Positions 8,145 to 17,280 of a stretch of DNA of 40,781 bases are shown here, one piece after another; position 1 is the stretch's first letter; the number at the start of each line of letters is the position of its first letter. The stretch is taken from positions 1 through 40,781 of the IMG/VR virus record IMGVR_UViG_3300042923_000773, one strand, 5' to 3'. Origin of the DNA: a virus. Under the pieces are notes generated by a model. The model searched no databases, had not been told where the DNA came from, and worked only from the letters and a program-made list of their open reading frames with translations. The translations under genes and the position numbers were made by a program.

Positions 8145-8639
8145 ATGCCTGAGAACGAAACTGTAGTCACGGATCCCGAAGTTCAGGCCGGCGCGACGCC
8201 GCCTGATGAGCTCGGCGAAAAGGGTGTGGCGGCGCTAAAAGCGGAGCGCGACGCCCGAAAGATCGCCGAGAAGGCTGCGAACGATCTGGCCGCGAAGGTC
8301 AAGGCGTTTGAAGATCGGGACAAGTCCGAAACCGAGAAGCTCCAGGAGCAGCTGCAAGAGCTGACGAGCCGAGCCTCAAAGGCGGAGCGCGAGAAAGCTC
8401 GCCTCTCGGTTATCGCGGACCACCAGATCCCGCGGGACTACCAGGACCTCGTTCAGGGCGACGACGAAGACACTCTCACCGCTTCTGCGGCGAAGGTGGC
8501 TGCGCTCATCGCTGCGACCTCATCTTCTCCGAGTGATCGGGCGACTCTCATCATTCCCGATGAGGGCGGGCACCCGAATCTCGCACTGAACGGTGACGGC
8601 ATCGAGTCGGCACTGAAAAACGCTCTCGGCATCCGCTGA
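8145..8639 (+). CDS. Capsid scaffolding protein
   Basis: A 164-residue, strongly charged protein with a long coiled coil (about 30-95: KAERDARKIAEKAANDL and EKLQEQLQELTSRASKAE) and a small globular end. This is the usual scaffold layout and it sits directly before the major capsid gene. AAGGAG precedes the ATG. The 78-bp gap before it holds a CACCGC/GCGGTG inverted repeat. Confidence 0.88.
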   Translation: MPENETVVTDPEVQAGATPPDELGEKGVAALKAERDARKIAEKAANDLAAKVKAFEDRDKSETEKLQEQLQELTSRASKAEREKARLSVIADHQIPRDYQDLVQGDDEDTLTASAAKVAALIAATSSSPSDRATLIIPDEGGHPNLALNGDGIESALKNALGIR

Positions 8640-8666
8640 TGCCGGCTTACTTTCTAGGAGAACACC

Positions 8667-9593
8667 ATGGCGATTACCGCCGCAACCACCACTAGCCAGT
8701 TCGCTGGCTTCCTGAAGCCCGAACAGGCGCAGGCCTACTTCGATCAGGCCCGACGCCAGTCGGTCGTTCAGACCCTGACCCGTCAGGTTCCCCTCGGCAT
8801 CGCCGGGCAGGAGATTCCCGTTGTCACGACGAAGCCGACTGCTGGCTGGGTCGCTGAGGGTGGGCAGAAGCCTGCTACGGCCGGTGGGCTTGGTCTCAAG
8901 ACGATCACTCCGAAGAAGATCGCGGCAATCGCTGTTGTCTCTGCGGAGGTCGTTCGAGCTAATCCCGGCAACTACGTGAACATCTTCCGGGACGACATCG
9001 CGGAAGCGTTTGCGATCGCTTTCGATGCCGCAGCTCTGCATGGGACGAACTCTCCGTTCGGTGAGGGCAACAACATCGACGCGACCACGAAGGTTGTGGA
9101 GCTCGGTACTTCCGCGGCTTCTGCTGGCGGTATCTACCAGGACGTGAACGCCGGTCTGAAGCTTCTGGTTGACGCGAAGAAGAAGCTCACCGGTTTCGCC
9201 TTCGACCTGACCGCAGAGCCCATCTTCAACGGTGCTGTCGACCTCAACGGCCGTCCGCTGTTCGTTGAAGCCGTCTACGAAAACACGTCGCTTGACGGTG
9301 GCCGACTGCTCCGCCGTCCGGCGTTCTACGGCGACGGTATCTCCACGCCGATCGTCAACGGCACCCCGAACACGGGTGGCATCGTCGGTTACGGCGGCGA
9401 CTGGTCGCAGGCCGTGTGGGGTTCTGTCGGTGGCATCAGCTACGACGTTTCCACTCAGGCGACTGTCACGATCAACGGTGTTCTCACCTCCCTGTGGGAG
9501 AACAACCTTGTCGCGATTCGCGCTGAAGCTGAGTACGGCTGGCTCGCCAACGACACGTCGGCGTTCGTCAAGTACACCAACCACACGGCGTAA
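8667..9593 (+). CDS. Major capsid protein, HK97 fold
   Basis: A 308-residue protein with the HK97-family course: N-arm (AITAATTTSQFAGFLKPEQA), P-domain strand IPVVTTKPTAGWVAEGGQKP, the spine-helix region DDIAEAFAIAFDAAALHG, and a C-terminal VAIRAEAEYGWLANDTSAFVKY. No separate prohead protease is seen. AGGAGA precedes the ATG. It should form the shell with the scaffold upstream. Confidence 0.95.
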   Translation: MAITAATTTSQFAGFLKPEQAQAYFDQARRQSVVQTLTRQVPLGIAGQEIPVVTTKPTAGWVAEGGQKPATAGGLGLKTITPKKIAAIAVVSAEVVRANPGNYVNIFRDDIAEAFAIAFDAAALHGTNSPFGEGNNIDATTKVVELGTSAASAGGIYQDVNAGLKLLVDAKKKLTGFAFDLTAEPIFNGAVDLNGRPLFVEAVYENTSLDGGRLLRRPAFYGDGISTPIVNGTPNTGGIVGYGGDWSQAVWGSVGGISYDVSTQATVTINGVLTSLWENNLVAIRAEAEYGWLANDTSAFVKYTNHTA

Positions 9594-9748
9594 TGGCCAG
9601 GTTGACGCTTCCGAGCGCCGGAACGGTGGTGCATGTCGAGGGGGACCTCGAGGATGTCTACCGTTCCGGCGGGTGGATCGATGTGCCCCCGCCCGTTATG
9701 GAGCAGGCACAGCGGTCGACTCGAATCCGTCCGAAGAAGTCCGAGTAA
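9593..9748 (+). CDS. Small head protein
   Basis: A 51-residue protein (MARLTLPSAGTVVHVEGD... ending RIRPKKSE) whose ATG uses the last base of the capsid stop (TAATG). Small proteins of this size with a 'V.V...L.DVYRSGGW' pattern follow the capsid gene in many actinophages and are taken as head accessory proteins; the exact role is unknown. Confidence 0.7.
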   Translation: MARLTLPSAGTVVHVEGDLEDVYRSGGWIDVPPPVMEQAQRSTRIRPKKSE

Positions 9749-9797
9749 CAGTGTGGGGCCCGGTGTTCGCGCCGGCCCCACACGGCGGGGAGCAACC

Positions 9798-10238
9798 ATG
9801 TCGTGGACTAGCCCGACGGACGTAACCGGCGCGTGGATCGGCGAGGGCGCACCGGCCGATCAGGAAAAGATCCAGAACTGGATCAATAAGGCGGAGCGGG
9901 AGATCCGATTCAGGGTGCCTGACATTCAGGCGCGCATCACGGCAGAGATGGCTCTTGTCCCGCCTTCAACGGAGCTGCTTGACACCGCAAAGGACGTGAC
10001 CGTTTCCATGGTCACCCGGGTGTTCCGGAACCCAGAAGGAATCCGGCAGACCAACGAGACTACTGGACCCTTCACCGCGTCGCGCACTTACGGTGGCGAC
10101 GTTCCTGGCGGCCTCGGGATCACCGCGGACGAGATCGCGAAGCTTGAAGGAGTGCGCGGCGGTGCTTTTGAGATCAACTTGATCCCGACGAGCTCTCCAT
10201 TCCATCCCGACTATGTGTCTCCCTGGTCGACCGCATGA
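9798..10238 (+). CDS. Head-tail connector (adaptor) protein
   Basis: A 146-residue protein with the actinophage Gp19/Gp15/Gp42-like adaptor pattern: 'W...KIQNWINKAEREIRFRVPD' helix, a central 'TVSMVTRVFRNPEG' helix and the C-terminal 'SPFHPDYVSPW'. It lies after the capsid and small head protein, where the portal adaptor is expected, and overlaps the next gene by ATGA. Confidence 0.85.
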   Translation: MSWTSPTDVTGAWIGEGAPADQEKIQNWINKAEREIRFRVPDIQARITAEMALVPPSTELLDTAKDVTVSMVTRVFRNPEGIRQTNETTGPFTASRTYGGDVPGGLGITADEIAKLEGVRGGAFEINLIPTSSPFHPDYVSPWSTA

Positions 10239-10576
10239 TCGGCGAAACGATCAGCGTCACTCGTCCGGGAGCGCCGACCGGAGCATATGACGAGCAGGGG
10301 AACGCGGTTCTGTCCGCCTGGTCAACTTTCACGATCGATGGCGTCGCGCCGGCCCCAGGTTCTGCTGCTGAACAGGCCGAACCGTACGGCCCGCGGTCGA
10401 CGAATGCGTTCACGTTGTACCGGCGTGGGGATCTTGATCTGCGCGTGAACGACTTGGTGACGTTGCGGGGGAGTTCGGGTTGGCAGGTGGTCGGTGATGC
10501 CGTATCGGTCGACTGGGTGAACCCGTATACGACTGCTGCTGCTGGTTCTGTGGCTGAGGTGCGGAGGGCGTCCTGA
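10235..10576 (+). CDS. Head-tail stopper-like protein
   Basis: A 113-residue beta-rich protein (SVTRPGAPTGAYDEQGN, then GDLDLRVNDLVTLRGSSGWQV) with the size and place of the head closure protein. It starts in an ATGA overlap and shares its last base with the next ATG. Confidence 0.7.
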   Translation: MIGETISVTRPGAPTGAYDEQGNAVLSAWSTFTIDGVAPAPGSAAEQAEPYGPRSTNAFTLYRRGDLDLRVNDLVTLRGSSGWQVVGDAVSVDWVNPYTTAAAGSVAEVRRAS

Positions 10577-10869
10577 TGGCTCGTGTTCAGCTGAAGCCCG
10601 CTCGTTCTGCTCGGCGGGTGATCCGTGAGATTGCGCTGTCGGAGGAGATCGCATCTTCGCTGCGACCTATTGCTGAGGCTGTTCTGTCCGCCGCGCAGGG
10701 TGACCCTAACCCGCGGTATGTGTCTCGGTTGAGCATCCGTCAGCACCGTTCGAGGGGCCCTTTGGGGCGCGTGTCGTGGCGGGTGGGGTGTGAGATTCCG
10801 GAGCTTGGTCTGCGGGTTGAGGCTGAGCGCGGGACGTTGGCTCGAGCATTGGGGGCGGCAGGTGCTTGA
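10576..10869 (+). CDS. Tail completion protein, HK97 gp10-like position
   Basis: A 97-residue basic protein (VQLKPARSARRVIREIALSEE and 'RYVSRLSIRQHRSRGPLGRVSW'). The pattern of a helix that includes 'EIASSLRPIAEAVLSAAQ' followed by beta strands fits the HK97 gp10-like neck/tail family. Its order between stopper and terminator supports this. Confidence 0.65.
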   Translation: MARVQLKPARSARRVIREIALSEEIASSLRPIAEAVLSAAQGDPNPRYVSRLSIRQHRSRGPLGRVSWRVGCEIPELGLRVEAERGTLARALGAAGA

Positions 10870-11251
10870 TGTTCTGTTTCCCGTTTCGGATGGTGCGATT
10901 GCTGACCGCATCCGAGCTCAGTTGTCCTCGTGGGTTGGCCTGATTGTTCAGCGTCATCGCCCTGAGCAGATGCCTCGCCGGCTGGTGACTGTCCGCAATG
11001 ATTCGGGACCGGCTGAGGACGTGCGTTCGCTGCGCCGTTACGGGATCAACGTGTGGGCGGATGACCCGCTTGAGGCAGAGCAGATCGCGTTGGACGCGAT
11101 GAAAGCCTGCCGTTCCCGCATGGGGCCGGTGGTGCACACAGATGAGTTCACGGGGCCGTATGAGGTTCCCGATGACCCGGCGTACACGGTCGCCGGCAAA
11201 ACTCTTACCCATTTCTACTTTGCGTTTCGGGCGACCGTCCGAGGCAACTGA
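10862..11251 (+). CDS. Tail terminator protein
   Basis: A 129-residue protein from a GTG start that overlaps the previous gene by 8 nt. 'VTVRNDSGPAEDVRSLRRYGINVWADDPLEAEQIALDAMKACR' is the common tail-terminator core in actinophages. It should cap the tail tube at the head-proximal end. Confidence 0.75.
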   Translation: MLDVLFPVSDGAIADRIRAQLSSWVGLIVQRHRPEQMPRRLVTVRNDSGPAEDVRSLRRYGINVWADDPLEAEQIALDAMKACRSRMGPVVHTDEFTGPYEVPDDPAYTVAGKTLTHFYFAFRATVRGN

Positions 11252-11299
11252 CCCACATCGCCGCGGCCTCCCACGTGGCTCTCGATCGAGGAGATTCAC

Positions 11300-11848
11300 A
11301 TGGCTGGAAAGAACACCGAAGAGGTGTACCTGGGCGTTGATGGGATCGTGGCGACTGGCGCGTTTGGCGTTGCTGCTGCTCCCACTGATGCGACGACTGC
11401 GCTGGGCGCGACGTGGACTGATCTTGGCTACGTGTCGGATCAGGGTGTTGACGAGACGCTGAATCAGTCGACGACTCCGCTGCGTGCGTGGCAGAAGAAC
11501 AAGGTGGTGCGCACGGTCGTCGAGGACGGGGATGTGCAGTACCACTTTGTGCTGCTGCAGACGTCGGCGGAGACTGTCGCTTTCTATTACGGCGGCACTG
11601 TGGCGACGGACGGGTCGATTGTGATCGATCAGTCGGCTGAGCGTCCGACGCTCGCGTTCGTGCTGGATGTCATCGATGGCGACAACGTGATCCGCGCGTA
11701 TGGTCCGGAGGCTCAGGTGACGGAGGTCGGTAACCAGGTGTACCGCAATGGTGAGCCGGTTGGTTACGAGGTCACGGTGACGTGCAACTACAACGAGGCC
11801 CTGGGCGGTTCCGTGAAGAAGTGGTACTCGGCTCTCGACGAGTCCTGA
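11300..11848 (+). CDS. Major tail tube protein
   Basis: A 182-residue protein placed right after the terminator and before the frameshifted chaperone. The sequence holds the tail-tube pattern 'TWTDLGYVSDQGVDETLNQSTTPLRAWQ' with a later 'RAYGPEAQVTEVGNQVY' strand region. GAGGAGATTC lies upstream of the ATG. A strong terminator-like hairpin follows, which would set this gene apart as the most transcribed of the tail genes. Confidence 0.9.
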   Translation: MAGKNTEEVYLGVDGIVATGAFGVAAAPTDATTALGATWTDLGYVSDQGVDETLNQSTTPLRAWQKNKVVRTVVEDGDVQYHFVLLQTSAETVAFYYGGTVATDGSIVIDQSAERPTLAFVLDVIDGDNVIRAYGPEAQVTEVGNQVYRNGEPVGYEVTVTCNYNEALGGSVKKWYSALDES

Positions 11849-11853
11849 TGACT

Positions 11854-11900
11854 GGGTGCGGCGGGTTCTGGGAGGATTCCCGCCGCACCCTTCCCGTTTC
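11854..11900 (+). terminator. Strong hairpin after tail tube gene
   Basis: GGGTGCGGCGGG (11854-11865) pairs perfectly with CCCGCCGCACCC (11879-11890) around a 13-nt loop; TTCCCGTTTCCTT follows. It probably ends most transcripts so that downstream chaperone and tape-measure genes are made in lower amount. Confidence 0.75.
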
Positions 11901-11932
11901 CTTGTCCTCCCTCTGACGTTTGGAGTCCTCCT

Positions 11933-12528
11933 ATGGCTGAACCGATCACCTTCACTGTCAACGACAAGACCTACGCGCTCCCGATCTTCGAGCTCACATC
12001 GGGCGATATGCGAAAGATCCGCCGGATGAATGACATCGATGCGTGGTACAGCCTGCTTGAGATGCATGCCGAATCCGAGCTGATCAACGCGTCCGACAAG
12101 CTGCCCTACCCCGAGATTGCCGATCTCTTCAAGCGCTGGACTCAGGAGCTGAAGCCGGGGGAATCCTCTGGCTCCTCGATCTGATCGAGGAGCACCCGGA
12201 GGCCATCGGTCGAGACTTCCGGGAGAAGTTCGGGGTATCCGCGTTTGAGGTGGGCCGCGCCATCCGCTGGGACGAGTCGTTCCATCTCGCGCGGTCGCTG
12301 TTCAAAGATCCTTCGTCGTGGCTATACGCGGCGGTGTCGGGTTGGGATCGGCCGTTGCATCCGCTCGAGCCGGTCTTGTCGGACATGTTCGACGTGACGA
12401 ATCAGAAGTTTGTGAAGCAGCGCGTGAAGCCGTATCCGCGTCACTGGTTGGGGCGCAATCGTCTCGGCGGTAAGTCGAAAGGTGTTCGGTCTTCTGCTGA
12501 TGTGCGGAGGATCCTGCGCCGCGAGTAG
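11933..12528 (+). CDS. Tail assembly chaperone, -1 frameshift product
   Basis: The first frame (11933-12184, 83 residues) is the short chaperone. A GGGGGAA run at 12157-12163 lies in phase (ccG GGG GAA) for a -1 slip; reading then continues from 12160 in the -1 frame through 'ILWLLDLIEEHPEAIGRDF' to the stop at 12528, giving about 198 residues. Two-frame G/GT-type chaperones before the tape measure are a conserved siphovirus feature and GGGGGAA is a usual actinophage slip site. The second frame has no good start of its own. Confidence 0.88.
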
Positions 12529-12540
12529 CAGGGGGTGCCC

Positions 12541-14334
12541 ATGGCCGATGCTTGGCAGTCAGCGTGGGTTGAGGTTCTGCCCGACTTCTCGAACTTCCGT
12601 CGTGAGGCTTCTCCGAGCATCGTTTCGATCCTTGGTGATGCGGGCGATGAGGGTGGACGGTCGGGCTCGAAGAACTTCGGGAACTCGTTCATCGGTGGCG
12701 TGGGGAAGCTTGCCGGGCCGATCGCTGGCGCGTTCGCGGCGCTCGGTATCGGCAACCTGATCGGCGACGCGGTTCGCACGGGCATCGACTACGTGTCCGA
12801 GGGTGTGAACCTCGCATCGGACCTCGCGGAGTCCGTGAACGCCGTGGAGGTGTCCTACGGGAGCGCCTCAAACGCGATTCTCGCTCTGGGTGAGAACAGC
12901 GCCGACAGCATGGCGCTGACTCGTGCCGAACTGAACTCCGCCGCGGTGCAGTTCTCGTCGTTCTCGAAGACGATCGCGGGTGACGGCGGCGACGTCGCGA
13001 ACACGTTCTCGTCAATCGCTCAGCGAGGCGTTGACTTCGCGTCCGTCATGAACCTAGATGTGTCCGAGGCTCTGACGCTGTTCCAGTCCGGTCTTGCCGG
13101 TGAAACGGAACCACTGCGGCGCTTCGGTATCGATGTCTCCGCTGCAGCCGTCGAGCAGTACGCGCTTGCCACTGGTATCGCGGCATCCGCGTCGTCGATG
13201 ACTGAGGCGCAGAAGGTGCAGGCGAGGTACGGGCTGCTGATGCAGGCGACGTCGCAGTACGCGGGCGACTTCGCGAACACGCAGGACGGCGCGGCGAACG
13301 CGTCCCGGCGTCTGACGGCCTCGCTCGCTGAAGTGCAGACGAGCGCGGGCGAGATCTTCCTCCCGCTCGTGACGCAGCTCGCGAACGTCGCAAACGACGA
13401 ACTGGTGCCGGCGCTGGCCGATGTGATCCAGAAGTCTGGGCCGGAGCTTGCCGCTAGCTTGGCCGAATCGGTTCCGTCACTGGTCTCGTTCCTCGAGACG
13501 CTGATCCCGATGCTTCCGCAGCTGCTCAAGCTCGGTACGGACGCGCTGCCACTATTCATCAGCGGCATGACGCTTCTGCTGCCAGCAATCGAGTACGTGA
13601 CGAAGGTGCAGAACGACTGGGTGCGGGGCCTCAGCTTCCTGTTCTCGCTCATCCAGGGAGACGCTTCCCTCGACGACCTCCACCAGACGGTTCAGGGACT
13701 GCAGGGCCCCTTCGGCCTGTTCCGGGACATCGTTGCAAACACGGGCAACACGTTCGCTGGCTTCGGTCAGACTGTCGCGATTGCGGCTAGCAGCCTGGGA
13801 ACCAACGTCGCGAACGGCGTCAACACTGCTGTCGGTTTCATCCAGTCTCTGCCGGGCCGCGCGATCGCCGCCATTGGAAACGTGAGCGAGCTCCTCCGCA
13901 GTTCGGGGCGCTCCCTCATCCAGGGATTCATCAACGGAATCCGCGACATGCGCGACATCGCTGGCAACGCAGTCGGGGGCGTCATCGACTGGGTGCGTGG
14001 GTTCTTCCCGAACTCGCCCGCTAAGCGAGGGCCGCTCGCTGGTAGCGGCTGGAACAGCCTGGCGGAGTCCGGGGCTGCGGTGATGACGCAGTTCACGTCT
14101 GGTTTCAGCAGGCCGGACCTGACCGGTGCGCTTACTCCGGCTCTTGCGGCGGTCCGCCCGGCAGTAGCAAGCCAGTACGCATCGACAGCGACGTTCGGCT
14201 CGCCTCGAGAGCTCGTGATCGTGGATGCGGACCGGCAGCTGATTGGGCGCATGCAGATCGAGGCTGACAACCGGGTCGGCGCGGCGCAGTACGCGACTCG
14301 CGTTGCTGTTACTTCTGGGGAGGCATCTCTGTGA
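12541..14334 (+). CDS. Tape measure protein
   Basis: A 597-residue protein directly after the chaperone. It has an amphipathic N-terminus, a glycine/alanine hydrophobic stretch (VGKLAGPIAGAFAALGIGNLIGDAV, about 58-85) and long alpha-helical repeats, ending in the 'IDWVRGFFPNSPAKRGPLAGSGW' motif common to actinophage tape measures. Length implies a tail of roughly 90 nm using the usual 0.15 nm per residue. ATG at 12541 is preferred over GTG at 12535. Confidence 0.93.
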   Translation: MADAWQSAWVEVLPDFSNFRREASPSIVSILGDAGDEGGRSGSKNFGNSFIGGVGKLAGPIAGAFAALGIGNLIGDAVRTGIDYVSEGVNLASDLAESVNAVEVSYGSASNAILALGENSADSMALTRAELNSAAVQFSSFSKTIAGDGGDVANTFSSIAQRGVDFASVMNLDVSEALTLFQSGLAGETEPLRRFGIDVSAAAVEQYALATGIAASASSMTEAQKVQARYGLLMQATSQYAGDFANTQDGAANASRRLTASLAEVQTSAGEIFLPLVTQLANVANDELVPALADVIQKSGPELAASLAESVPSLVSFLETLIPMLPQLLKLGTDALPLFISGMTLLLPAIEYVTKVQNDWVRGLSFLFSLIQGDASLDDLHQTVQGLQGPFGLFRDIVANTGNTFAGFGQTVAIAASSLGTNVANGVNTAVGFIQSLPGRAIAAIGNVSELLRSSGRSLIQGFINGIRDMRDIAGNAVGGVIDWVRGFFPNSPAKRGPLAGSGWNSLAESGAAVMTQFTSGFSRPDLTGALTPALAAVRPAVASQYASTATFGSPRELVIVDADRQLIGRMQIEADNRVGAAQYATRVAVTSGEASL

Positions 14335-15284
14335 TCGTTTTCCTCATTCCGCGGCCCGATTTCCTGCCGGTGCCTCGCGTCGAGATCCGCATGGAGGCTG
14401 AGGCTTTCAGTTGGGACGGCGGGAGCGCTGGCGGGGAAGGATCGGACGAACTCGACGGTGGGAATGCTGGGCTTTCGTCGCCGGGTTTCGACGCGGGTAC
14501 GGCTGCGGCCGAGTTCATTGATGTGCCGGCGGGTGTTGACTCGTTGACGCTTTGGCGCGTGTCCGAAGGCCGGCGGATGAAGGTCCGTGGTGCGGTTGGG
14601 CGGGTCTTCGCCGGATCGTTTTCGACGCAGGACGTTGAAGCCCCGTTTGATACGGACGCGTCATACGAGGTCGAGTTCTTCGACAGCGGCATGTCAGTCG
14701 CGTCGCAGTCTGTGGGCAAGGTGATCCTCCCGTGGGAGGGTGACCCGCTCGGCTGCCTGCTGCAGCAACCGCTGGATCCGTCGCTGAATGCTGTGGTCGT
14801 GAACCTGGCGGGTTCTGCGGACAGTGTCACCCGCGAGGCCCCGTTCGAGCTCGTTCACACAGAGGGCAACTCGGCTCCGAGCCTGATTGGTGCGGGCCCT
14901 CGACGGCTCGCATCGAACGTGGCGGTGGACTTCGCGGCACCGTCCCGGGCGACGAGCCGCGCGGTCTGGGCGACGCTCGGCACGGACCAGGACCCGCAGC
15001 TGCCTATCTGGCTTGTGCGTCCGCACGCGGGGCTGATGCCTCGAGTGTTCTTCGCTGGCGTCAAAGCGTTGACCGAGTCCGAGGTTGATCTTCGGTTCGG
15101 TGGCGAGTGGACGCGTTTCTCGGCTTCGGTCGATGAGGTTGCCCCGCCCGCTCCGGCGTTGGTTATTGCACCGCTGTCGTACAGCGATCTCGACACTTAC
15201 GACTCGTACTCGGCGCGTGACGCGGCGTACGGGTCTTACTCGGCTCAGGACTCGGATTACAGCCTGGCCGGCGCTGCAGGTTGA
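14331..15284 (+). CDS. Minor tail protein (distal tail-like)
   Basis: A 317-residue protein starting at a GTG that overlaps the tape-measure stop by 4 bp. Its place matches the distal-tail protein. The last about 35 residues are a Tyr/Ser/Asp-rich tandem pattern (YDSYSARDAAYGSYSAQDSDY), a tail seen in other actinophage minor tail proteins. Confidence 0.75.
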   Translation: MIVFLIPRPDFLPVPRVEIRMEAEAFSWDGGSAGGEGSDELDGGNAGLSSPGFDAGTAAAEFIDVPAGVDSLTLWRVSEGRRMKVRGAVGRVFAGSFSTQDVEAPFDTDASYEVEFFDSGMSVASQSVGKVILPWEGDPLGCLLQQPLDPSLNAVVVNLAGSADSVTREAPFELVHTEGNSAPSLIGAGPRRLASNVAVDFAAPSRATSRAVWATLGTDQDPQLPIWLVRPHAGLMPRVFFAGVKALTESEVDLRFGGEWTRFSASVDEVAPPAPALVIAPLSYSDLDTYDSYSARDAAYGSYSAQDSDYSLAGAAG

Positions 15285-15293
15285 GGAGGCCAC

Positions 15294-16403
15294 ATGCGTG
15301 AGGTTTCCGCCCAGACGAGCGAACTGATCCGGTCGGCTGCGGATCGTACGGGTGGTGGGTTTCAGCGGCATTGGGTTGCGGATCTGATGTACGACGGTGA
15401 CCGTCGTGTGAAGGATTTGTTGATCGCGGAACCGGAACTCGCGTGGGATGCGTCGTCGTTTGTGGTGGGGTCTGGTTCTGCCCGGGTGGTGTGGGCGGAT
15501 GATCACGGTTCGAGCATGATCCCTAGGCAGGTGGGTGACTGGTTTTCTCCGTTCGGTTCTGAGCTGCAGATCGATTGCATGGTTGGGGCTGGGGTGTTCA
15601 CGGAGCGGGTGCCTGTTGCCCGGTTTGTGATTGAGGAGGTCCCGGATGCGGTTGAGGCTTCTTTGTTGTTTCAGGGGGCTTTGGTGCATCCGGGGGAGTC
15701 GTTTCGGGTGACGTTGCGTGACCGGTTGATGCGTGTTGCGCGTGATCGGTTTGCGTTGCCGAAGGGTCCGGGGTCGTCTTCTGCGTGGCAGGAGGTTCAG
15801 GCGATTACGGGTTTGCCTGTGGTGCGGAATGTGCCTGATGCGTCGGTGCCGGGTTCTGTTGCTTATGACGGGGCTAAGCAGGATGCGTTGAAGCAGTTGT
15901 TTGATCTGTTGGGTGCGTGGCCGCATGTGGATGCGGCTGGTGCACTTACGGCGCGTCCGAAGGCTTGGTCTGCTCCGGTGGATGAGTTGCGTGGGGTTGT
16001 GTCTGCGCCGATCAGTATGTCGGCGGATCAGACGTACAACACGGTGGTGGTGCAGGGGAAGACTGCTGACGGGGATCCGATCGTTGCGGTCGAGTCTGTC
16101 GAAGAGGGGTTCCTGCGCACGAAGAACCCGGACGGTTCGGTTTCTCCGTTCGGCGCGAAACCGTACGTCTACCCCGACAACCTCGGCGTGCTCGACACGT
16201 ACGAGAAGTGCTCGAGGTACGCGCGGGAGCTCCTGCAGCGGGTGTCGCAGCTGCGTGGTGTGACACGTGAGGTCGTGGAGCCGTTCAACCCGCTCCGTGA
16301 GGTCGGTGACGTGCTCACGTCGAAGTTCGGGCTTGTGCGGATTCAACGGGTGCGGCACAACGGTGCGACGACGGAGCTGAGGGTTGAGGTGCAGGATGCT
16401 TGA
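15294..16403 (+). CDS. Minor tail protein (tail-tip/hub-like)
   Basis: A 369-residue protein with 'ADLMYDGDRRVKDLLIAEPELAWDASSFV' near the start, then an 'RVTLRDRLMRVARDRF' region and a 'TREVVEPFNPLREVGDVL' C-terminus. The order is that of DUF5047-type tail-tip proteins in actinophages. The early DNA here is richer in GTT/GGG codons than the second half, so the two halves may have different histories. Confidence 0.75.
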   Translation: MREVSAQTSELIRSAADRTGGGFQRHWVADLMYDGDRRVKDLLIAEPELAWDASSFVVGSGSARVVWADDHGSSMIPRQVGDWFSPFGSELQIDCMVGAGVFTERVPVARFVIEEVPDAVEASLLFQGALVHPGESFRVTLRDRLMRVARDRFALPKGPGSSSAWQEVQAITGLPVVRNVPDASVPGSVAYDGAKQDALKQLFDLLGAWPHVDAAGALTARPKAWSAPVDELRGVVSAPISMSADQTYNTVVVQGKTADGDPIVAVESVEEGFLRTKNPDGSVSPFGAKPYVYPDNLGVLDTYEKCSRYARELLQRVSQLRGVTREVVEPFNPLREVGDVLTSKFGLVRIQRVRHNGATTELRVEVQDA

Positions 16404-17277
16404 CGCCGAAGCCCTCCGAACCCGGCTCGCTGGTGTGTCTACGGTGACGGCCCGTGTGGCGACGTTCGTGGGCGCTGACGGGCAGTACGCGGTGGTTGAT
16501 CTTGGTGGTCAGCGGATCAGTGTGCAGTTCGCGTGCGCGTACGTCCCTGAGGTGAATGAGCCGGTTTGGGTTGATGGTGTGGACGGGATGCTTCGGCTGA
16601 CTGGGCCGACGCAACCGAAACCCGGCCTGGGCGTTGTCGTGTCATTGCCCGACGTCGACCACGTGCTGGTCGATACCGCGTTCGGTCCCGTCACGATGCC
16701 GTTCCACGACGGTGACGAGCTCGACACGGGCGACATCGTCGGGATCCTGTGGTCGTCGGGCCCGAAGTGCTTCAAGATGTCGACCTCACCCGAGTACGTG
16801 GATCCTCCGTCGTTGCCGTCTGGTGGTGGCGCGGATGTGAAGACGGTCGAGTTCCGTGCGATCGATGCAGGGTCGACGGATCGTGGTGCGGCGCGGTGGT
16901 GGAACGCGCAGCCGTGGGCGTCTAACACCACTTTTGGCGCATGGTTCTATGGCGGCCAGATCAAGGACACGGTGCCCGCTTCAGCGGAGTTCGTGTCGCT
17001 CGAGTTCTACGTCTCGCGCGTGCAGGACCAGGGCGGTGCGCCCCGGTTCACGCTGCACTCCGACCCCGTGAAGGCGGGCGTGCCGGCCATGTCGGCGTAC
17101 GTCGAGTGGGATCCGCCGAACGGGTGGCAGACGCCACCGAATGCACAGGAATGGTTCGACGCGCTTAAAGCCGGCGGGCCCCGCTACGGAGTAGGCACCA
17201 ACCAAGGGGGCTACTCCAAATTTTCGTCACTTGCGCAAGACGGGCTCTCCGGGGCCCTGCGCGTCAAATGGAGGTAG
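16396..17277 (+). CDS. Minor tail protein
   Basis: A 293-residue protein overlapping the upstream gene by 8 bp. The first about 130 residues look like an OB-type beta barrel (TVTARVATFVGADGQYAVVDL, then FACAYVPEVNEPVWVDGVDG). The C-terminal part (VEFRAIDAGSTDRGAARWW) resembles a carbohydrate-module-like or adhesion beta domain. A baseplate role is inferred from position. Confidence 0.65.
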   Translation: MLDAEALRTRLAGVSTVTARVATFVGADGQYAVVDLGGQRISVQFACAYVPEVNEPVWVDGVDGMLRLTGPTQPKPGLGVVVSLPDVDHVLVDTAFGPVTMPFHDGDELDTGDIVGILWSSGPKCFKMSTSPEYVDPPSLPSGGGADVKTVEFRAIDAGSTDRGAARWWNAQPWASNTTFGAWFYGGQIKDTVPASAEFVSLEFYVSRVQDQGGAPRFTLHSDPVKAGVPAMSAYVEWDPPNGWQTPPNAQEWFDALKAGGPRYGVGTNQGGYSKFSSLAQDGLSGALRVKWR

Positions 17278-17280
17278 TCG

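Noticed and set aside
10706-12067. 453-codon open frame on the reverse strand
   Set aside because: Shadow of neck and tail-tube genes; extends across their ribosome sites and the hairpin at 11854.
14694-16358. 554-codon open frame on the reverse strand
   Set aside because: It lies wholly over well-supported minor tail genes and reads as Arg/His/Pro-rich shadow sequence of high-GC DNA.
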